Below are positions 60,001-60,947 of a stretch of 64,000 nucleotides of DNA, one piece after another. Each line of letters begins with the position of its first letter. The stretch's first letter is position 1. Below the pieces are notes generated by a model that saw nothing but the letters and a program-made list of their open reading frames with translations, had not been told where the DNA came from and did no database searches. Where the stretch lies: NCBI RefSeq assembly GCF_020497125.1, contig NC_059080.1, forward strand, positions 70,600,618 through 70,664,617, in the 5' to 3' direction. The stretch comes from Mauremys mutica. Its lineage: Eukaryota; Chordata; Testudines; Geoemydidae. The translations under genes were made by a program, and so were the position numbers.

Positions 60001-60947
60001 AATATATTTTAGATATGCTGTAATCATATTATAACAATATTTCTATGAAGTATACCTTCCACCAACAGAAGTTCATCCAATAAAAAATTGACCTCACCTA
60101 CCTTGTCTTTATCAAATTTATAAACCAGTAACAGCAGGCCCACATACTTATAAACAAATAGCAACTTGTATAAACTGCCAAAAGCTGGTAGCATTTCAAT
60201 ATTCATACCTAGTGAGTACTATGTAAAATCTCTGTCTAAGGAGATACTTAAATTACTAGTCCTAACCAATATTAGCTAAAAAACCACACCTGCTGAATTT
60301 CACATTTTAATCCCAATACAATGAAATAGCTCAAATTTTCTTATACCTAGGACACTTATCTAGTGCTCTGAAAATCATGAAAAGGCAATAAAAGATTAGG
60401 AGAAGCAAAACCAATTTCAGATCAACATGAAGATAAAAAAGAACCTAAGTTTCTGTAAAAATACAATTATAAAATGGCAAAGACAGTCTCCTTTGACTGG
60501 CCATTCAGAGGACATCTGAGAAGGTAGACAGATTCCAAACTGAAGATCCCTTAAAATGACGTTTTTCTAATTGTCCTGCTCATCCTGAAAAGTCCCTAAT
60601 CGCTTTACAATGAAAGTTATGTTATTACGACCCTACCTTCTCTGCATGCTAATCTGCCTAGGTTTTTGGGCAGACCTATGGTCTTTGATATTGCAAGTGC
60701 TTGTACTTCACACCAATAGGCAGATTTAGATCTGTTTCCTATCTTGCCACGTTGGGACTTGCTTTTTTGAGGTCCCAATGCTCAACAGCCCTAATGATTT
60801 TAAATGAGAGATATACACAAAATGAGCAATATTTTGCAATAACAATTATTGTTATATTAAATCACTTACTCTTGATCCCTTTTCAGGAAAGCACTGGCAA
60901 ACCGAACAGTCTTGTCCTCCACATGGACCAATATATGAATATCTGCC
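2928..60947 (-). CDS. COL4A4: Collagen alpha-4(IV) chain, N-terminal part (19 exons)
   Basis: Transcript-order exons: 60947-60870, 29033-28899, 27329-27285, 25185-25069, 20904-20836, 17825-17790, 15488-15426, 14878-14843, 14658-14617, 14123-14043, 13176-13123, 11762-11703, 11033-10989, 10126-10073, 8292-8223, 6267-6163, 5137-4973, 3594-3502, 3091-2928. They join into 504 codons with no stop. Residues 1-26 are the 7S segment with four Cys; the rest is Gly-X-Y with short interruptions. The family product assembles with alpha-3 and alpha-5 chains into the basement-membrane network of kidney glomerulus, cochlea and eye. COL4A4 is chosen over the other even-type chains (alpha-2, alpha-6) because short segments such as [20 protein letters not shown] and the LLV-PP interruption sit in the same order as I recall for alpha-4. 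Signal peptide and first exon are not in the window, nor is the C-terminal two thirds. Gene identity is by recognition, not by a search. Confidence 0.9.
3092..3501 (-). other. COL4A4 GC-AG intron (410 bp)
   Basis: Short intron between exons 18 and 19. It starts GCAAGT (minus strand, 3501 downward) and ends GTGTAG at 3092-3094. It contains a fold-back fragment near 3285-3350 with the CACTGACTTCAATGG core seen in other palindromes here. Nothing else was recognised. Confidence 0.8.
3502..3594 (-). CDS. COL4A4: COL4A4 exon 18 of the visible set, GC splice donor
   Basis: 93 bp = 2 + 30 codons + 1. The acceptor is CTTAAG. The donor reads AAG|GCAAGT, a GC-type donor that otherwise matches consensus. 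The nearby GT (GTATGC) would add seven bases and shift the next exon out of the collagen frame. Residues 419-449 begin [11 protein letters not shown] (a short interruption with Cys 422) and end GEKGEK. Confidence 0.9.
3595..4972 (-). other. COL4A4 intron with a CA microsatellite
   Basis: Ordinary AT-rich intron sequence. The only named feature is the dinucleotide run at 4736-4762. Confidence 0.7.
4736..4762. repeat. (AC)13 microsatellite
   Basis: A perfect run of AC dinucleotides, 27 bp, inside an intron. It is likely to vary in length between individuals. Confidence 0.95.
4973..5137 (-). CDS. COL4A4: COL4A4 exon 17 of the visible set
   Basis: 165 bp = 2 + 54 codons + 1. Acceptor CGATAG, donor GTAAGA. 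Residues 364-418 start with an imperfect stretch (S-V-P-G-L-P-G-A-C), Cys at 372, then Gly-X-Y with an interruption ADSTPGRPG that parallels the alpha-4 chain. Confidence 0.91.
5138..6162 (-). other. COL4A4 intron, nothing recognised
   Basis: 1.0-kb intron. The 5210-5575 plus-strand open frame has no features of a real gene. No repeat was identified. Confidence 0.6.
6163..6267 (-). CDS. COL4A4: COL4A4 exon 16 of the visible set
   Basis: 105 bp = 2 + 34 codons + 1. Acceptor ATATAG, donor GTAAGA. It completes Gly329, runs through [16 protein letters not shown] and GRPGEDGA, and leaves one base of Ser364. Phases at both edges agree with the neighbouring exons. Confidence 0.9.
6640..6835. repeat. 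GC-rich repeat fragment
   Basis: A sharply bounded island of about 200 bp of CCCAGCCCCAGC-type and GGGGAGGAGCG-type sequence inside AT-rich intron. It lacks visible inverted ends. It is probably a piece of a non-autonomous transposon of the kind found at 21752 and 15708; the family is not determined. Confidence 0.4.
7068..7137. repeat. Fold-back (palindromic) repeat
   Basis: The left arm contains CTCAAAGACCATTGAAATC; the right arm contains ACTTCAACTGTCTTTGGATC. Together they form an imperfect hairpin of the same type as 52563-52637. It is probably an old fold-back MITE. Confidence 0.45.
7225..7520. mobile_element. Harbinger-like MITE, degraded
   Basis: Begins near GTTTGTCTACACTAC, the TCTACAC motif of the Harbinger MITE ends in this window. 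Internally it has CAGTGTAGACATTCC and the GCTGGAGCTTGGG and CCCAGGCTTCAGAG pair. The right terminus is not clear. Confidence 0.45.
8223..8292 (-). CDS. COL4A4: COL4A4 exon 15 of the visible set, ends in a split Gly codon
   Basis: 70 bp: 23 codons plus the first base of a Gly codon (phase 1). Acceptor TTACAG; donor GTTTCA is weak but is the only one that gives G + GT with the next exon. Residues 306-328 include GLPGVFG, then an interruption around TPPVAMK, which resembles the TPP-LK interruption I recall in alpha-4(IV). Confidence 0.88.
8293..10072 (-). other. COL4A4 intron with ancient LINE/SINE tail
   Basis: AT-rich intron. The only recognisable part is the L2/L3-like material at 9549-9855. 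Confidence 0.6.
9549..9855. repeat. Ancient L3/CR1-like LINE fragments
   Basis: The stretch GTACAGTGCCCAAAAGTAG onward resembles the 3' region of old amniote L3/CR1 elements. At 9775-9852 a second piece has the CAATGGAGTCCTGGTCCATGA type sequence followed by CTCCTAGGTGCTACAATAATAC, the usual 3' tail. The pieces may be separate insertions. Confidence 0.5.
10073..10126 (-). CDS. COL4A4: COL4A4 exon 14 of the visible set
   Basis: 54 bp, 18 codons, phase 0; acceptor TTCCAG, donor GTAAAA. Residues 288-305 are unbroken Gly-X-Y ([16 protein letters not shown] and onward). It is the last exon before the split-codon block. Confidence 0.9.
10127..10988 (-). other. COL4A4 intron, nothing recognised
   Basis: 0.86-kb intron. 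The minus-strand open frame at 10437-10832 lacks collagen repeats or splice context and is not called. Confidence 0.6.
10989..11033 (-). CDS. COL4A4: COL4A4 exon 13 of the visible set
   Basis: 45 bp, 15 codons, phase 0; acceptor ATTAG, donor GTAAGG. Encodes [15 protein letters not shown]. The Cys at residue 278 is inside the helix. Confidence 0.9.
11034..11702 (-). other. COL4A4 intron, nothing recognised
   Basis: 0.67-kb AT-rich intron with no repeat that I can name. Confidence 0.6.
11703..11762 (-). CDS. COL4A4: COL4A4 exon 12 of the visible set
   Basis: 60 bp, 20 codons, phase 0; acceptor AATAG, donor GTTAGG (weak). Residues 253-272 contain [18 protein letters not shown]. The G-N-G step is a one-residue break in the repeat. 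Confidence 0.9.
11763..13122 (-). other. COL4A4 intron containing a CR1 fragment
   Basis: 1.36-kb intron. The part nearest exon 11 is a CR1 fragment (12905-13085). The remainder, including a short GC-rich patch near 12490, is unassigned. Confidence 0.65.
12905..13085 (-). mobile_element. CR1 LINE 3' fragment
   Basis: Read on the plus strand it has GAGATCTTCAGAGGTCATTTAG, TCCATCCCCCTACCCTGAGG and ACCTCTGACGATGGGGATT, which is the reverse-oriented 3' region of amniote CR1 elements (compare GATGACCTCTCGAGG in the sense orientation at 32400-32465). It lies 38 bp from exon 11. Confidence 0.75.
13123..13176 (-). CDS. COL4A4: COL4A4 exon 11 of the visible set
   Basis: 54 bp, 18 codons, phase 0; acceptor TTTAG, donor GTAAGT. 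Residues 235-252, [18 protein letters not shown]. Fifty-four bases is the classic collagen exon unit of six triplets. Confidence 0.91.
13445..13712 (+). mobile_element. Penelope-like element 3' tail, family 1
   Basis: It carries the tail shared by all family-1 pieces in this window: a TATGCTAAACAATCT segment, CCCAGACCTGAAGAAGAGC, GAAAGCTTGTCTCTC, CAACAGAAGTTGGTCCAAT and TATTACCTCACCCAC. The part before 13545 has an internal duplication of the CTTACAATATGTG unit. The family is assigned because the longer copy at 57540-58800 has reverse-transcriptase coding sequence upstream of the same tail. Confidence 0.75.
13605..13644 (+). ncRNA. Hammerhead-ribozyme-like motif in a Penelope tail
   Basis: Stem I arms AGAC (13605-13608) and GUCU (13641-13644); core CUGAAGA (13609-13615); one extra A; stem II GAGCU/GGCUU (13617-13621 with 13628-13632, two G-U wobbles); GAA; self-complementary AGCU (13636-13639); then U at the expected cleavage position (13640). 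The order matches a type I hammerhead that would need two molecules to build stem III. The extra A before stem II is not standard, and activity is unknown. Confidence 0.5.
14043..14123 (-). CDS. COL4A4: COL4A4 exon 10 of the visible set, with LLV-PP interruption
   Basis: 81 bp, 27 codons, phase 0; acceptor TTTACAG. Donor GTTTGC is weaker than consensus. Residues 208-234 run [10 protein letters not shown], then a 12-residue non-collagenous stretch [12 protein letters not shown], then GEK. A long interruption with LLV and PP at this place is characteristic of alpha-4(IV). Confidence 0.91.
14124..14616 (-). other. COL4A4 intron, nothing recognised
   Basis: 493-bp intron. An open frame on the plus strand runs through exon 10 and this intron (14072-14476); it is a shadow, not a gene. 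Confidence 0.6.
14617..14658 (-). CDS. COL4A4: COL4A4 exon 9 of the visible set
   Basis: 42 bp, 14 codons, phase 0; acceptor TTTAG, donor GTAAGC. Encodes [14 protein letters not shown]. The extra residue (GIGV) makes a one-residue helix interruption, which is shared with alpha-4(IV) chains as I know them. Confidence 0.91.
14843..14878 (-). CDS. COL4A4: COL4A4 exon 8 of the visible set (36 bp)
   Basis: 36 bp, 12 codons, phase 0, encoding [12 protein letters not shown]. Donor GTGAGT. The acceptor is AAAG, less common than CAG, preceded by a T-rich run. It is placed between exons 7 and 9 by frame and by order relative to known alpha-4 chains. Confidence 0.86.
14879..15425 (-). other. COL4A4 intron, nothing recognised
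   Basis: 547 bp with moderately GC-rich sequence around 15010-15260. Several overlapping open frames occur on both strands without any domain. Confidence 0.55.
15426..15488 (-). CDS. COL4A4: COL4A4 exon 7 of the visible set
   Basis: 63 bp, 21 codons, phase 0; acceptor TTTTCAG, donor GTAAGA. Residues 161-181 are seven unbroken Gly-X-Y triplets ([16 protein letters not shown] and onward). Confidence 0.9.
15708..16136. mobile_element. hAT-type MITE inserted in the Penelope fragment
   Basis: 429 bp. Ends CAGCGGCGCCAAC (left) and CATAGTCGCCAAC (reading in from the right) are inverted repeats. The 8-bp duplication TGCAGAGG lies at 15700-15707 and 16137-16144. Eight-base duplications and CA/TG ends are hallmarks of hAT. 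It is GC-rich and non-coding; the 223-residue open frame crossing it is a chance fusion of Penelope and MITE sequence. Confidence 0.85.
16256..16294 (+). ncRNA. Hammerhead-ribozyme-like motif in a Penelope tail, best family-1 copy
   Basis: Stem I AGAC (16256-16259) and GUCU (16291-16294); core CUGAAGA (16260-16266); extra A; stem II GAGCU (16268-16272), loop CGUGU, AGCUC (16278-16282); GAA; palindromic AGCU (16286-16289); U at 16290 as predicted cleavage base. All stem II pairs are Watson-Crick. Same layout as 13605 and 58763. Confidence 0.55.
16363..17004. mobile_element. Non-autonomous hAT element
   Basis: 642 bp between CAGGGGTGGGCAA and its inverse TTTGCCCGCCCCTG. The flanks CTCTACAA (16355-16362) and CTCTAGTA (17005-17012) are an imperfect 8-bp duplication. 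The interior is G-rich with no transposase. It sits 15 bp from the Penelope tail that ends near 16347. Confidence 0.8.
17013..17789 (-). other. Unassigned intron sequence
   Basis: Lies between the hAT element and exon 6. No repeat or gene recognised. Confidence 0.5.
17790..17825 (-). CDS. COL4A4: COL4A4 exon 6 of the visible set (36 bp)
   Basis: 36 bp, 12 codons, phase 0, encoding [12 protein letters not shown] (residues 149-160). Donor GTAAGT, acceptor ATTCCAG. The tract upstream of the acceptor is only weakly pyrimidine-rich, and a DNA transposon begins 25 nt beyond the exon edge, so part of the acceptor region may be transposon-derived. Confidence 0.88.
17853..18864. mobile_element. Tigger/pogo-like DNA element, non-autonomous
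   Basis: 1,012 bp. Inverted ends CAATAACTCCTCACTTAA (left) and CAGTAACTCCTTGCTTAACG (reading in from the right). TA flanks both sides (17851-17852 and 18865-18866), as expected of Tc1/mariner-pogo insertions. The centre is GC-rich, with a (CA)n/(TG)n patch near 18430. No transposase frame is visible. Confidence 0.85.
19845..19930. repeat. Fold-back repeat
   Basis: CAACTGGTATAAATCAGCATAA on the left faces GTGGAACTATATTATTTACACCAGTT on the right, forming an imperfect hairpin of the TTACACTGGTGTAAAT type. Similar pieces lie near 24222 and 54100. Confidence 0.45.
20155..20255. repeat. MIR/L2-like 3' tail
   Basis: Contains GGGGCAGAGTCCATGCCTTC and AAGCACCTAGTACATTGTAGGC, followed by AATAATA. This is the usual 3' end shared by old L2-mobilised SINEs. 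Confidence 0.5.
20836..20904 (-). CDS. COL4A4: COL4A4 exon 5 of the visible set, with helix interruption
   Basis: 69 bp, 23 codons, phase 0; acceptor TTTCAG, donor [15 protein letters not shown] is followed by a non-collagenous stretch (AYISDFIR) before Gly resumes. The length and place of this interruption fit the interruption I recall near the start of the alpha-4(IV) helix, although the residues have diverged. Confidence 0.9.
21752..22777. mobile_element. Non-autonomous hAT element with internal tandem array
   Basis: 1,026 bp. Ends CAGTGGTTTTCAAAC and, inverted, CAGCATTTTTCAGTG. A perfect 8-bp duplication CTATAGCA lies at 21744-21751 and 22778-22785. The interior is strongly G-rich and holds a tandem repeat at 21963-22325. 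The four long open frames on both strands (up to 193 codons) are a by-product of the repeat array and have no known domain. Confidence 0.9.
21963..22325. repeat. Minisatellite of about 126-bp units inside the hAT element
   Basis: The marker CTCAGGGCTGGGGCAGGGGA recurs at 22046, 22173 and 22298, giving spacings of 127 and 125 bp, with a further partial unit upstream. Each unit also has a GTTTGGGGTGCAGGAGGGGT segment. Confidence 0.8.
23719..23851. repeat. Long palindromic (fold-back) repeat
   Basis: The left arm CATGCCTAACTTTAAGCA is an exact inverse of TGCTTAAAGTTAGGCATG on the right. The outer parts GGCCTGGATTCAGCAAG and CTTGCTGAGTCAGGGCC also pair. A short centre carries the loop. It is probably an old MITE with arms near its full length. 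Confidence 0.75.
24222..24306. repeat. Fold-back repeat fragment
   Basis: GTCAGATTCTTGGCTGGCGTAA and TAAATCAGCATAGTTCCATTG face ACTGGAGCTATACCAGTTTCC and GGATCTGGTTCTGAG in imperfect inverse orientation. Related to 19845-19930. Confidence 0.45.
24498..24712. mobile_element. Harbinger-like MITE fragment
   Basis: Begins AAGGTATGTCTACACAGCATG, which has the TGTCTACAC motif of the other Harbinger MITE ends here. The right end is not defined. Confidence 0.4.
25069..25185 (-). CDS. COL4A4: COL4A4 exon 4 of the visible set
   Basis: 117 bp, 39 codons, phase 0; acceptor CACTAG, donor GTAAGT. Residues 87-125, continuous Gly-X-Y with [19 protein letters not shown]. Cys at 103 and 118 lie inside the helix. 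NGS at 104-106 is a potential N-glycosylation sequon. Confidence 0.92.
26498..26667 (+). mobile_element. Turtle tRNA-derived SINE (Cry / tortoise polIII type)
   Basis: Starts with a tRNA-like part: box A TAGCTCAGTGG (26504-26514) and a box-B-like GTTCAATCC (26542-26550). A middle part GAGGGGGCCATTTGGGG follows, then a CR1-type 3' tail GGTTGGACTAGATGATCTCC and TCCAACCCTGATAATCTATGA. This composition is known from cryptodiran turtles, and it is the best single clue to the host. Box B is degraded, so it is a dead copy and not a tRNA gene. Confidence 0.9.
26869..27092 (+). mobile_element. MIR-type SINE
   Basis: GTGTGGTCTACTTTAGAGC with ACCTCTCTGTCTCCAGTCC and CTCTGTAAAATGGGAATAATAAT form the MIR signature order (tRNA-like head, core, GTAAAATGGG tail). 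Confidence 0.75.
27285..27329 (-). CDS. COL4A4: COL4A4 exon 3 of the visible set
   Basis: 45 bp, 15 codons, phase 0; acceptor TTTTTAG, donor GTAAGT. It encodes [15 protein letters not shown] (residues 72-86), an unbroken helical segment. I recall it as nearly identical in mammalian alpha-4(IV), so it is one of the strongest pointers to this paralogue. Confidence 0.92.
27538..27925. mobile_element. Penelope-like fragments, family 1, head to head
   Basis: 27538-27770 is the family-1 tail in reverse orientation (GGTAATATCTTTTATTCGACCAA, TTCTTCAGGTCTGGGAAAG, TGTTTAGCATAAATAG). It is followed at once by a forward copy at 27773-27925 (TTGTATTTAGCTGTGACACTC, CAGACCTAAAAAAGAGC, AATTGGTCCAATAAAAGAT). 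The two arms make a long inverted repeat. The hammerhead-like core is damaged in both (CTAAAAA in the forward copy; CAAAA in place of GAAA in the reverse copy). Confidence 0.8.
28329..28362. repeat. AT-rich microsatellite
   Basis: Imperfect (TA)n run with ATAATATATATATAATATAT-type units. Confidence 0.85.
28899..29033 (-). CDS. COL4A4: COL4A4 exon 2 of the visible set: start of the triple helix
   Basis: 135 bp, 45 codons, phase 0; acceptor TTTCAG, donor GTAGGA. Uninterrupted Gly-X-Y triplets (residues 27-71), beginning [13 protein letters not shown] and ending GEKGDK. One Cys at residue 43 sits in the helix. It is separated from the 7S exon by the 31.8-kb intron. Confidence 0.93.
29729..29795 (+). 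mobile_element. Penelope-derived repeat, family 2, short fragment
   Basis: GTATCAGAGGGGTAGCCGTG and TTAGTCTGGATCTATAAAAA, then AAAGAGTCCTGTGGCA. It matches one end of the fold-back copies at 30846-31105 and 51140-51332. A poly-A-like run follows and leads into the hAT relic. Confidence 0.7.
29813..30575 (-). mobile_element. Internally deleted autonomous hAT element
   Basis: The right end reads, on the minus strand, CAGTTCTCAAACTGTGG, a typical hAT terminus. The left part encodes the end of a transposase (29869-30129). The distance is too short for a complete element, so most of the coding region is gone. The left terminus is only approximate. Confidence 0.6.
29869..30129 (-). pseudogene. hAT transposase C-terminal (dimerisation) remnant
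   Basis: 86-codon frame. [20 protein letters not shown] and then [13 protein letters not shown] is the hAT C-terminal dimerisation signature (a small-residue-rich start, RVFS, HSKLRN, EKA-KL-FL). It lacks the BED zinc finger and the catalytic region. It is a relic inside the intron, in the same orientation as COL4A4. Confidence 0.8.
30893..30932 (-). ncRNA. Hammerhead-like motif, family 2, left arm
   Basis: On the minus strand: GCAU, core CCGAUGA, extra A, stem II GUGGGU-AUUC-ACCCAC, GAA, palindromic AGCU, C, AUGC. GCAU/AUGC pair as stem I and stem II is a perfect 6-bp helix. The core has C in place of the invariant U4 (CUGANGA expected), which should reduce or abolish cleavage. Confidence 0.45.
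30982..31021 (+). ncRNA. Hammerhead-like motif, family 2, right arm
   Basis: GCAU (30982-30985), core CCGACGA (30986-30992), extra A, stem II GUGGGU/ACCUAC (one G-U pair), GAA, AGCU (31013-31016), C (31017), AUGC (31018-31021). It is the inverted partner of 30893-30932. The same U4-to-C departure is present. Confidence 0.45.
32470..34514 (-). other. AT-rich intron sequence, nothing recognised
   Basis: Long A/T runs (for example 32630-32700 and 33480-33720). No repeat or gene identified on either strand. Confidence 0.5.
34515..34578 (+). mobile_element. CR1-type 3' tail
   Basis: GGTCAGACTAGATGATCATAA and TGGTCCCTTCTGGTCTT, then a 16-nt A run. This is the end of a CR1/L2-like element. Only the tail is recognisable. 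Confidence 0.7.
34580..37677 (-). other. Intron sequence, nothing recognised
   Basis: 3.1 kb. Only chance open frames and no recognisable repeat. A fold-back core (CCCACTGACTTCAATGG) occurs near 34600. Confidence 0.5.
38055..39327 (+). pseudogene. Harbinger A Myb/SANT-like DNA-binding protein gene
   Basis: Exon 1 starts at ATG 38055. It has the tri-helical Myb/SANT pattern ([55 protein letters not shown]). A frameshift between about 38350 and 38430 moves the acidic tail ([17 protein letters not shown]) into another frame. A donor at 38588 (GGTAAGTT) and an acceptor near 38880 (CTCCCCAG) suggest one intron, and exon 2 runs to a stop near 39327. In active relatives this protein binds the element ends and imports the transposase to the nucleus. 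Confidence 0.75.
39588..40655 (-). pseudogene. Harbinger A transposase (HARBI1-like), internally deleted
   Basis: Recognised by [40 protein letters not shown], and [20 protein letters not shown] (first catalytic Asp in DGTH). After EYINR the sequence jumps almost directly to the C-terminal part (ECAYGHLK in a shifted frame, then [15 protein letters not shown] and ICEGKGERF). The region with the second catalytic Asp is therefore missing, about 110 codons judged by copy B. A 73-bp insertion further splits the N-terminal half. Not functional. Confidence 0.8.
40194..40266. mobile_element. Short hAT-MITE fragment inside transposase A
   Basis: 73 bp of GC-rich sequence ending GGTCTAGAGCCGGCCCTG. 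It is bracketed by CTTGCGAT (40186-40193) and CTTGCGAC (40267-40274), a near-perfect 8-bp duplication. It is related to 45598-45860 (compare AGAGCCGCCCC and CGCCCCAAGCACGCGCTTGG). Confidence 0.7.
41250..42481 (+). pseudogene. Harbinger B transposase (HARBI1-like), frameshifted
   Basis: [18 protein letters not shown] start, a stop after about 39 codons, then [77 protein letters not shown] and, at the end, [20 protein letters not shown]. The pieces fall in different frames, so there are at least three frameshifts. First Asp (DGTH) and second Asp (LGDPA) motifs are visible. At about 42200 the codon for the expected catalytic Glu before CAFG is absent. Not functional. Confidence 0.8.
42878..44449 (-). 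pseudogene. Harbinger B Myb/SANT-like DNA-binding protein gene
   Basis: ATG at 44449. Exon 1: [39 protein letters not shown], then an acidic tail [18 protein letters not shown]. Exon 2 after an acceptor at about 43279 (TTTACAG): [20 protein letters not shown], with a Glu/Gln-rich helix ([20 protein letters not shown]). Exon 1 looks nearly intact; overall integrity is uncertain because the exon 1 end and the region 43300-43850 were not resolved. Confidence 0.65.
44887..45111. mobile_element. Harbinger-like MITE
   Basis: Left end CAGCATGTCTATATACAG; right end, inverted, CTTGTCTAAATGCAAAC. The interior is AT-rich with AATTTAATTAAACTGGTAC and ATTTAACTAAACTAGTGC. It sits just 36 bp outside Harbinger B. 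Confidence 0.5.
45598..45860. mobile_element. hAT-type MITE, GC-rich
   Basis: 263 bp between CAGGGGCGGCTCTAGG and AGCCGCTCCTG (inverted ends). The flanks CTTGAGGT (45590-45597) and CTTGGGGT (45861-45868) are an 8-bp duplication with one change. The interior is CG-rich (GCCGCCCCAAGCACG at both sides). The 132-144 codon frames across it are chance. Confidence 0.85.
46494..46873. repeat. Perfect tandem duplication of a 190-bp unit
   Basis: 46494-46683 and 46684-46873 appear identical, base for base, by reading. A further 6 bp (ATTCCT) of a third copy follows. The unit is ordinary AT-rich intron sequence without gene or repeat features. Either a very recent duplication or an assembly artefact. 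Confidence 0.95.
48390..48497. repeat. Fold-back repeat
   Basis: GGTCCAGCAAACACCTATG and TCAGTAACTCC face AAATTACTCACATAAGCA and TTTGCAGGATTGACCC, an imperfect hairpin. This is another member of the palindrome group found at 23719 and 52563. Confidence 0.55.
48500..51127 (-). other. Intron sequence, nothing recognised except a short GT/GA run
   Basis: 2.6 kb. 50535-50569 holds (GT)n(GA)n(GT)n. No other structure was found. Confidence 0.5.
50535..50569. repeat. Compound GT/GA microsatellite
   Basis: GTGTGTGTGTGTG, then AGAGAGAGAG, then TGTGTGTGTG; a compound dinucleotide array. Confidence 0.9.
51140..51332. mobile_element. Fold-back Penelope-derived element, family 2
   Basis: Left arm GTATCAGAGGGGTAGCCGTG, AAGAGTCCTGTGACACCTTA and ACCGACGTATTGGAGCATGA in inverse to the right arm TGCTCCAATACGTCGGTTAG and TAAGGTGCCACAGGACTCTT. 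A perfect 12-bp duplication TTAATGGAAGCA flanks it (51128-51139 and 51333-51344). The left arm is shorter, so only the right arm has the hammerhead-like motif. Confidence 0.88.
51244..51283 (+). ncRNA. Hammerhead-like motif, family 2, cleanest stem II
   Basis: GCAU (51244-51247), CCGACGA (51248-51254), A, GUGGGU (51256-51261), AUUC, ACCCAC (51266-51271), GAA, AGCU (51275-51278), C (51279, predicted cleavage base), AUGC (51280-51283). Both stems pair perfectly. U4 is replaced by C and the extra A is present. Confidence 0.5.
51942..52136. mobile_element. hAT-type MITE with duplicated left end
   Basis: Begins CAGTGGTTTTCAACTTGCAG and ends GATTGAAAACCACTG (inverted). Flanks TGATCGAT (51934-51941) and TGATAGAT (52137-52144) form an 8-bp duplication with one change. 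A second left-end copy, CAGTGGTTTTCAACCTGG, begins at 52031, so one copy may have jumped into or been duplicated within another. Confidence 0.85.
52563..52637. repeat. Fold-back repeat
   Basis: ATGGGCCTCATCCAAAACAC faces GGACTTTGGATCAAGCAT, and GAAGTCAGTGAAAATC faces the segment ATGGATTTCAATGG. It forms an imperfect hairpin over the full 75 bp. Related to 7068-7137. Confidence 0.6.
54082..54100. repeat. (TA)n microsatellite
   Basis: Short perfect run of TA dinucleotides, just before a fold-back-type fragment (about 54105-54215) with CACTAGTGTAAATAGG and the inverse-type TTACATCAGTGG. Confidence 0.85.
54220..56717 (-). other. Intron sequence, nothing recognised
   Basis: 2.5 kb of unremarkable intron. 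The open frames on both strands have no domain and no splice context. Confidence 0.5.
56718..57416 (+). mobile_element. Solo-LTR-like element (retrotransposon LTR)
   Basis: About 700 bp, starting TGTGATAGACCCAGG and ending GCCACA, so it has TG...CA ends. ATTG stands on both sides (56714-56717 and 57417-57420), a 4-bp duplication. A TATA-like TATAAAAGGGCTCACTCC lies at about 56872, as in an LTR promoter. No internal coding region, so a solo LTR. The middle shares GGGTCCCTGGGC(C/T)GGA and CCCGGAG with 62880-62920. Family (Gypsy or ERV) not determined. Confidence 0.65.
57570..58560 (+). pseudogene. Penelope-like reverse transcriptase / endonuclease remnant
   Basis: In successive frames: [20 protein letters not shown], then [16 protein letters not shown], where the reverse-transcriptase YxDD box (57760 onward) reads YIDE, so a catalytic Asp is lost. 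Then [19 protein letters not shown] and [16 protein letters not shown] sequence, the Cys-rich linker before the GIY-YIG endonuclease in this class. The GIY-YIG region itself is unrecognisable. Stops and frameshifts are frequent. Confidence 0.75.
58763..58802 (+). ncRNA. Degraded hammerhead-like motif with compensated stem II
   Basis: AGAC (58763-58766), CUGAAGA (58767-58773), extra A, stem II AAGCU (58775-58779)/AGCUU (58787-58791), GAA, then AACU where other copies have AGCU. The first stem II pair is A-U here but G-C at 16268/16282, so both partners changed. Stem III and stem I have decayed. Confidence 0.4.
58807..60052. mobile_element. Unclassified 1.25-kb insertion in the Penelope tail
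   Basis: Bounded by TACCTT at 58801-58806 and 60053-60058, a 6-bp duplication, and by the clean continuity of the Penelope tail on both sides. Starts GTGTGACAGGTTGCCCC and ends TTCTATGAAGTA. No terminal inverted repeat, poly-A or coding region is evident. It could be an LTR in reverse orientation; the class is not settled. Confidence 0.6.
60870..60947 (-). CDS. COL4A4: COL4A4 exon 1 of the visible set: 7S domain
   Basis: 78 bp, 26 codons, phase 0 at both ends; acceptor TTTTTAG, donor GTAAGT. Residues 1-26 contain [13 protein letters not shown], with Cys at 9, 14, 17 and 19. This is the cysteine-rich 7S start through which four type IV protomers cross-link. The final EKGSR leads directly into the first Gly-X-Y exon. 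The preceding signal-peptide exon was sought up to 64000 and not found. Confidence 0.93.

Larger units (their letters stand above)
57540..60115 (+). mobile_element. Penelope-like retroelement (family 1), split by a 1.25-kb insertion
   Basis: The longest Penelope copy here. 57540-58560 is the decayed end of the polymerase frame; 58560-58806 and 60059-60115 are the 3' tail (CCAGACCTGAAGAAAAGC, CACCAACAGAAGTTC, ATCCAATAAAAAATTGACC). 58807-60052 is a foreign insertion. The copy is 5'-truncated, as is usual for this class. Confidence 0.85.
29034..60869 (-). other. COL4A4 large intron (about 31.8 kb)
   Basis: It separates the 7S exon from the first triple-helix exon. Donor GTAAGT at its right end, acceptor TTTCAG at its left. 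It accounts for half the window and holds most of the transposons. Stretches without a named element are 29034-29728, 32470-34510, 34580-37680, 45115-45590, 46880-48385, 48500-51125, 51345-51930, 52145-52560, 52640-54080 and 54220-56715. In these I saw only AT-rich sequence, with no gene. Confidence 0.85.
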
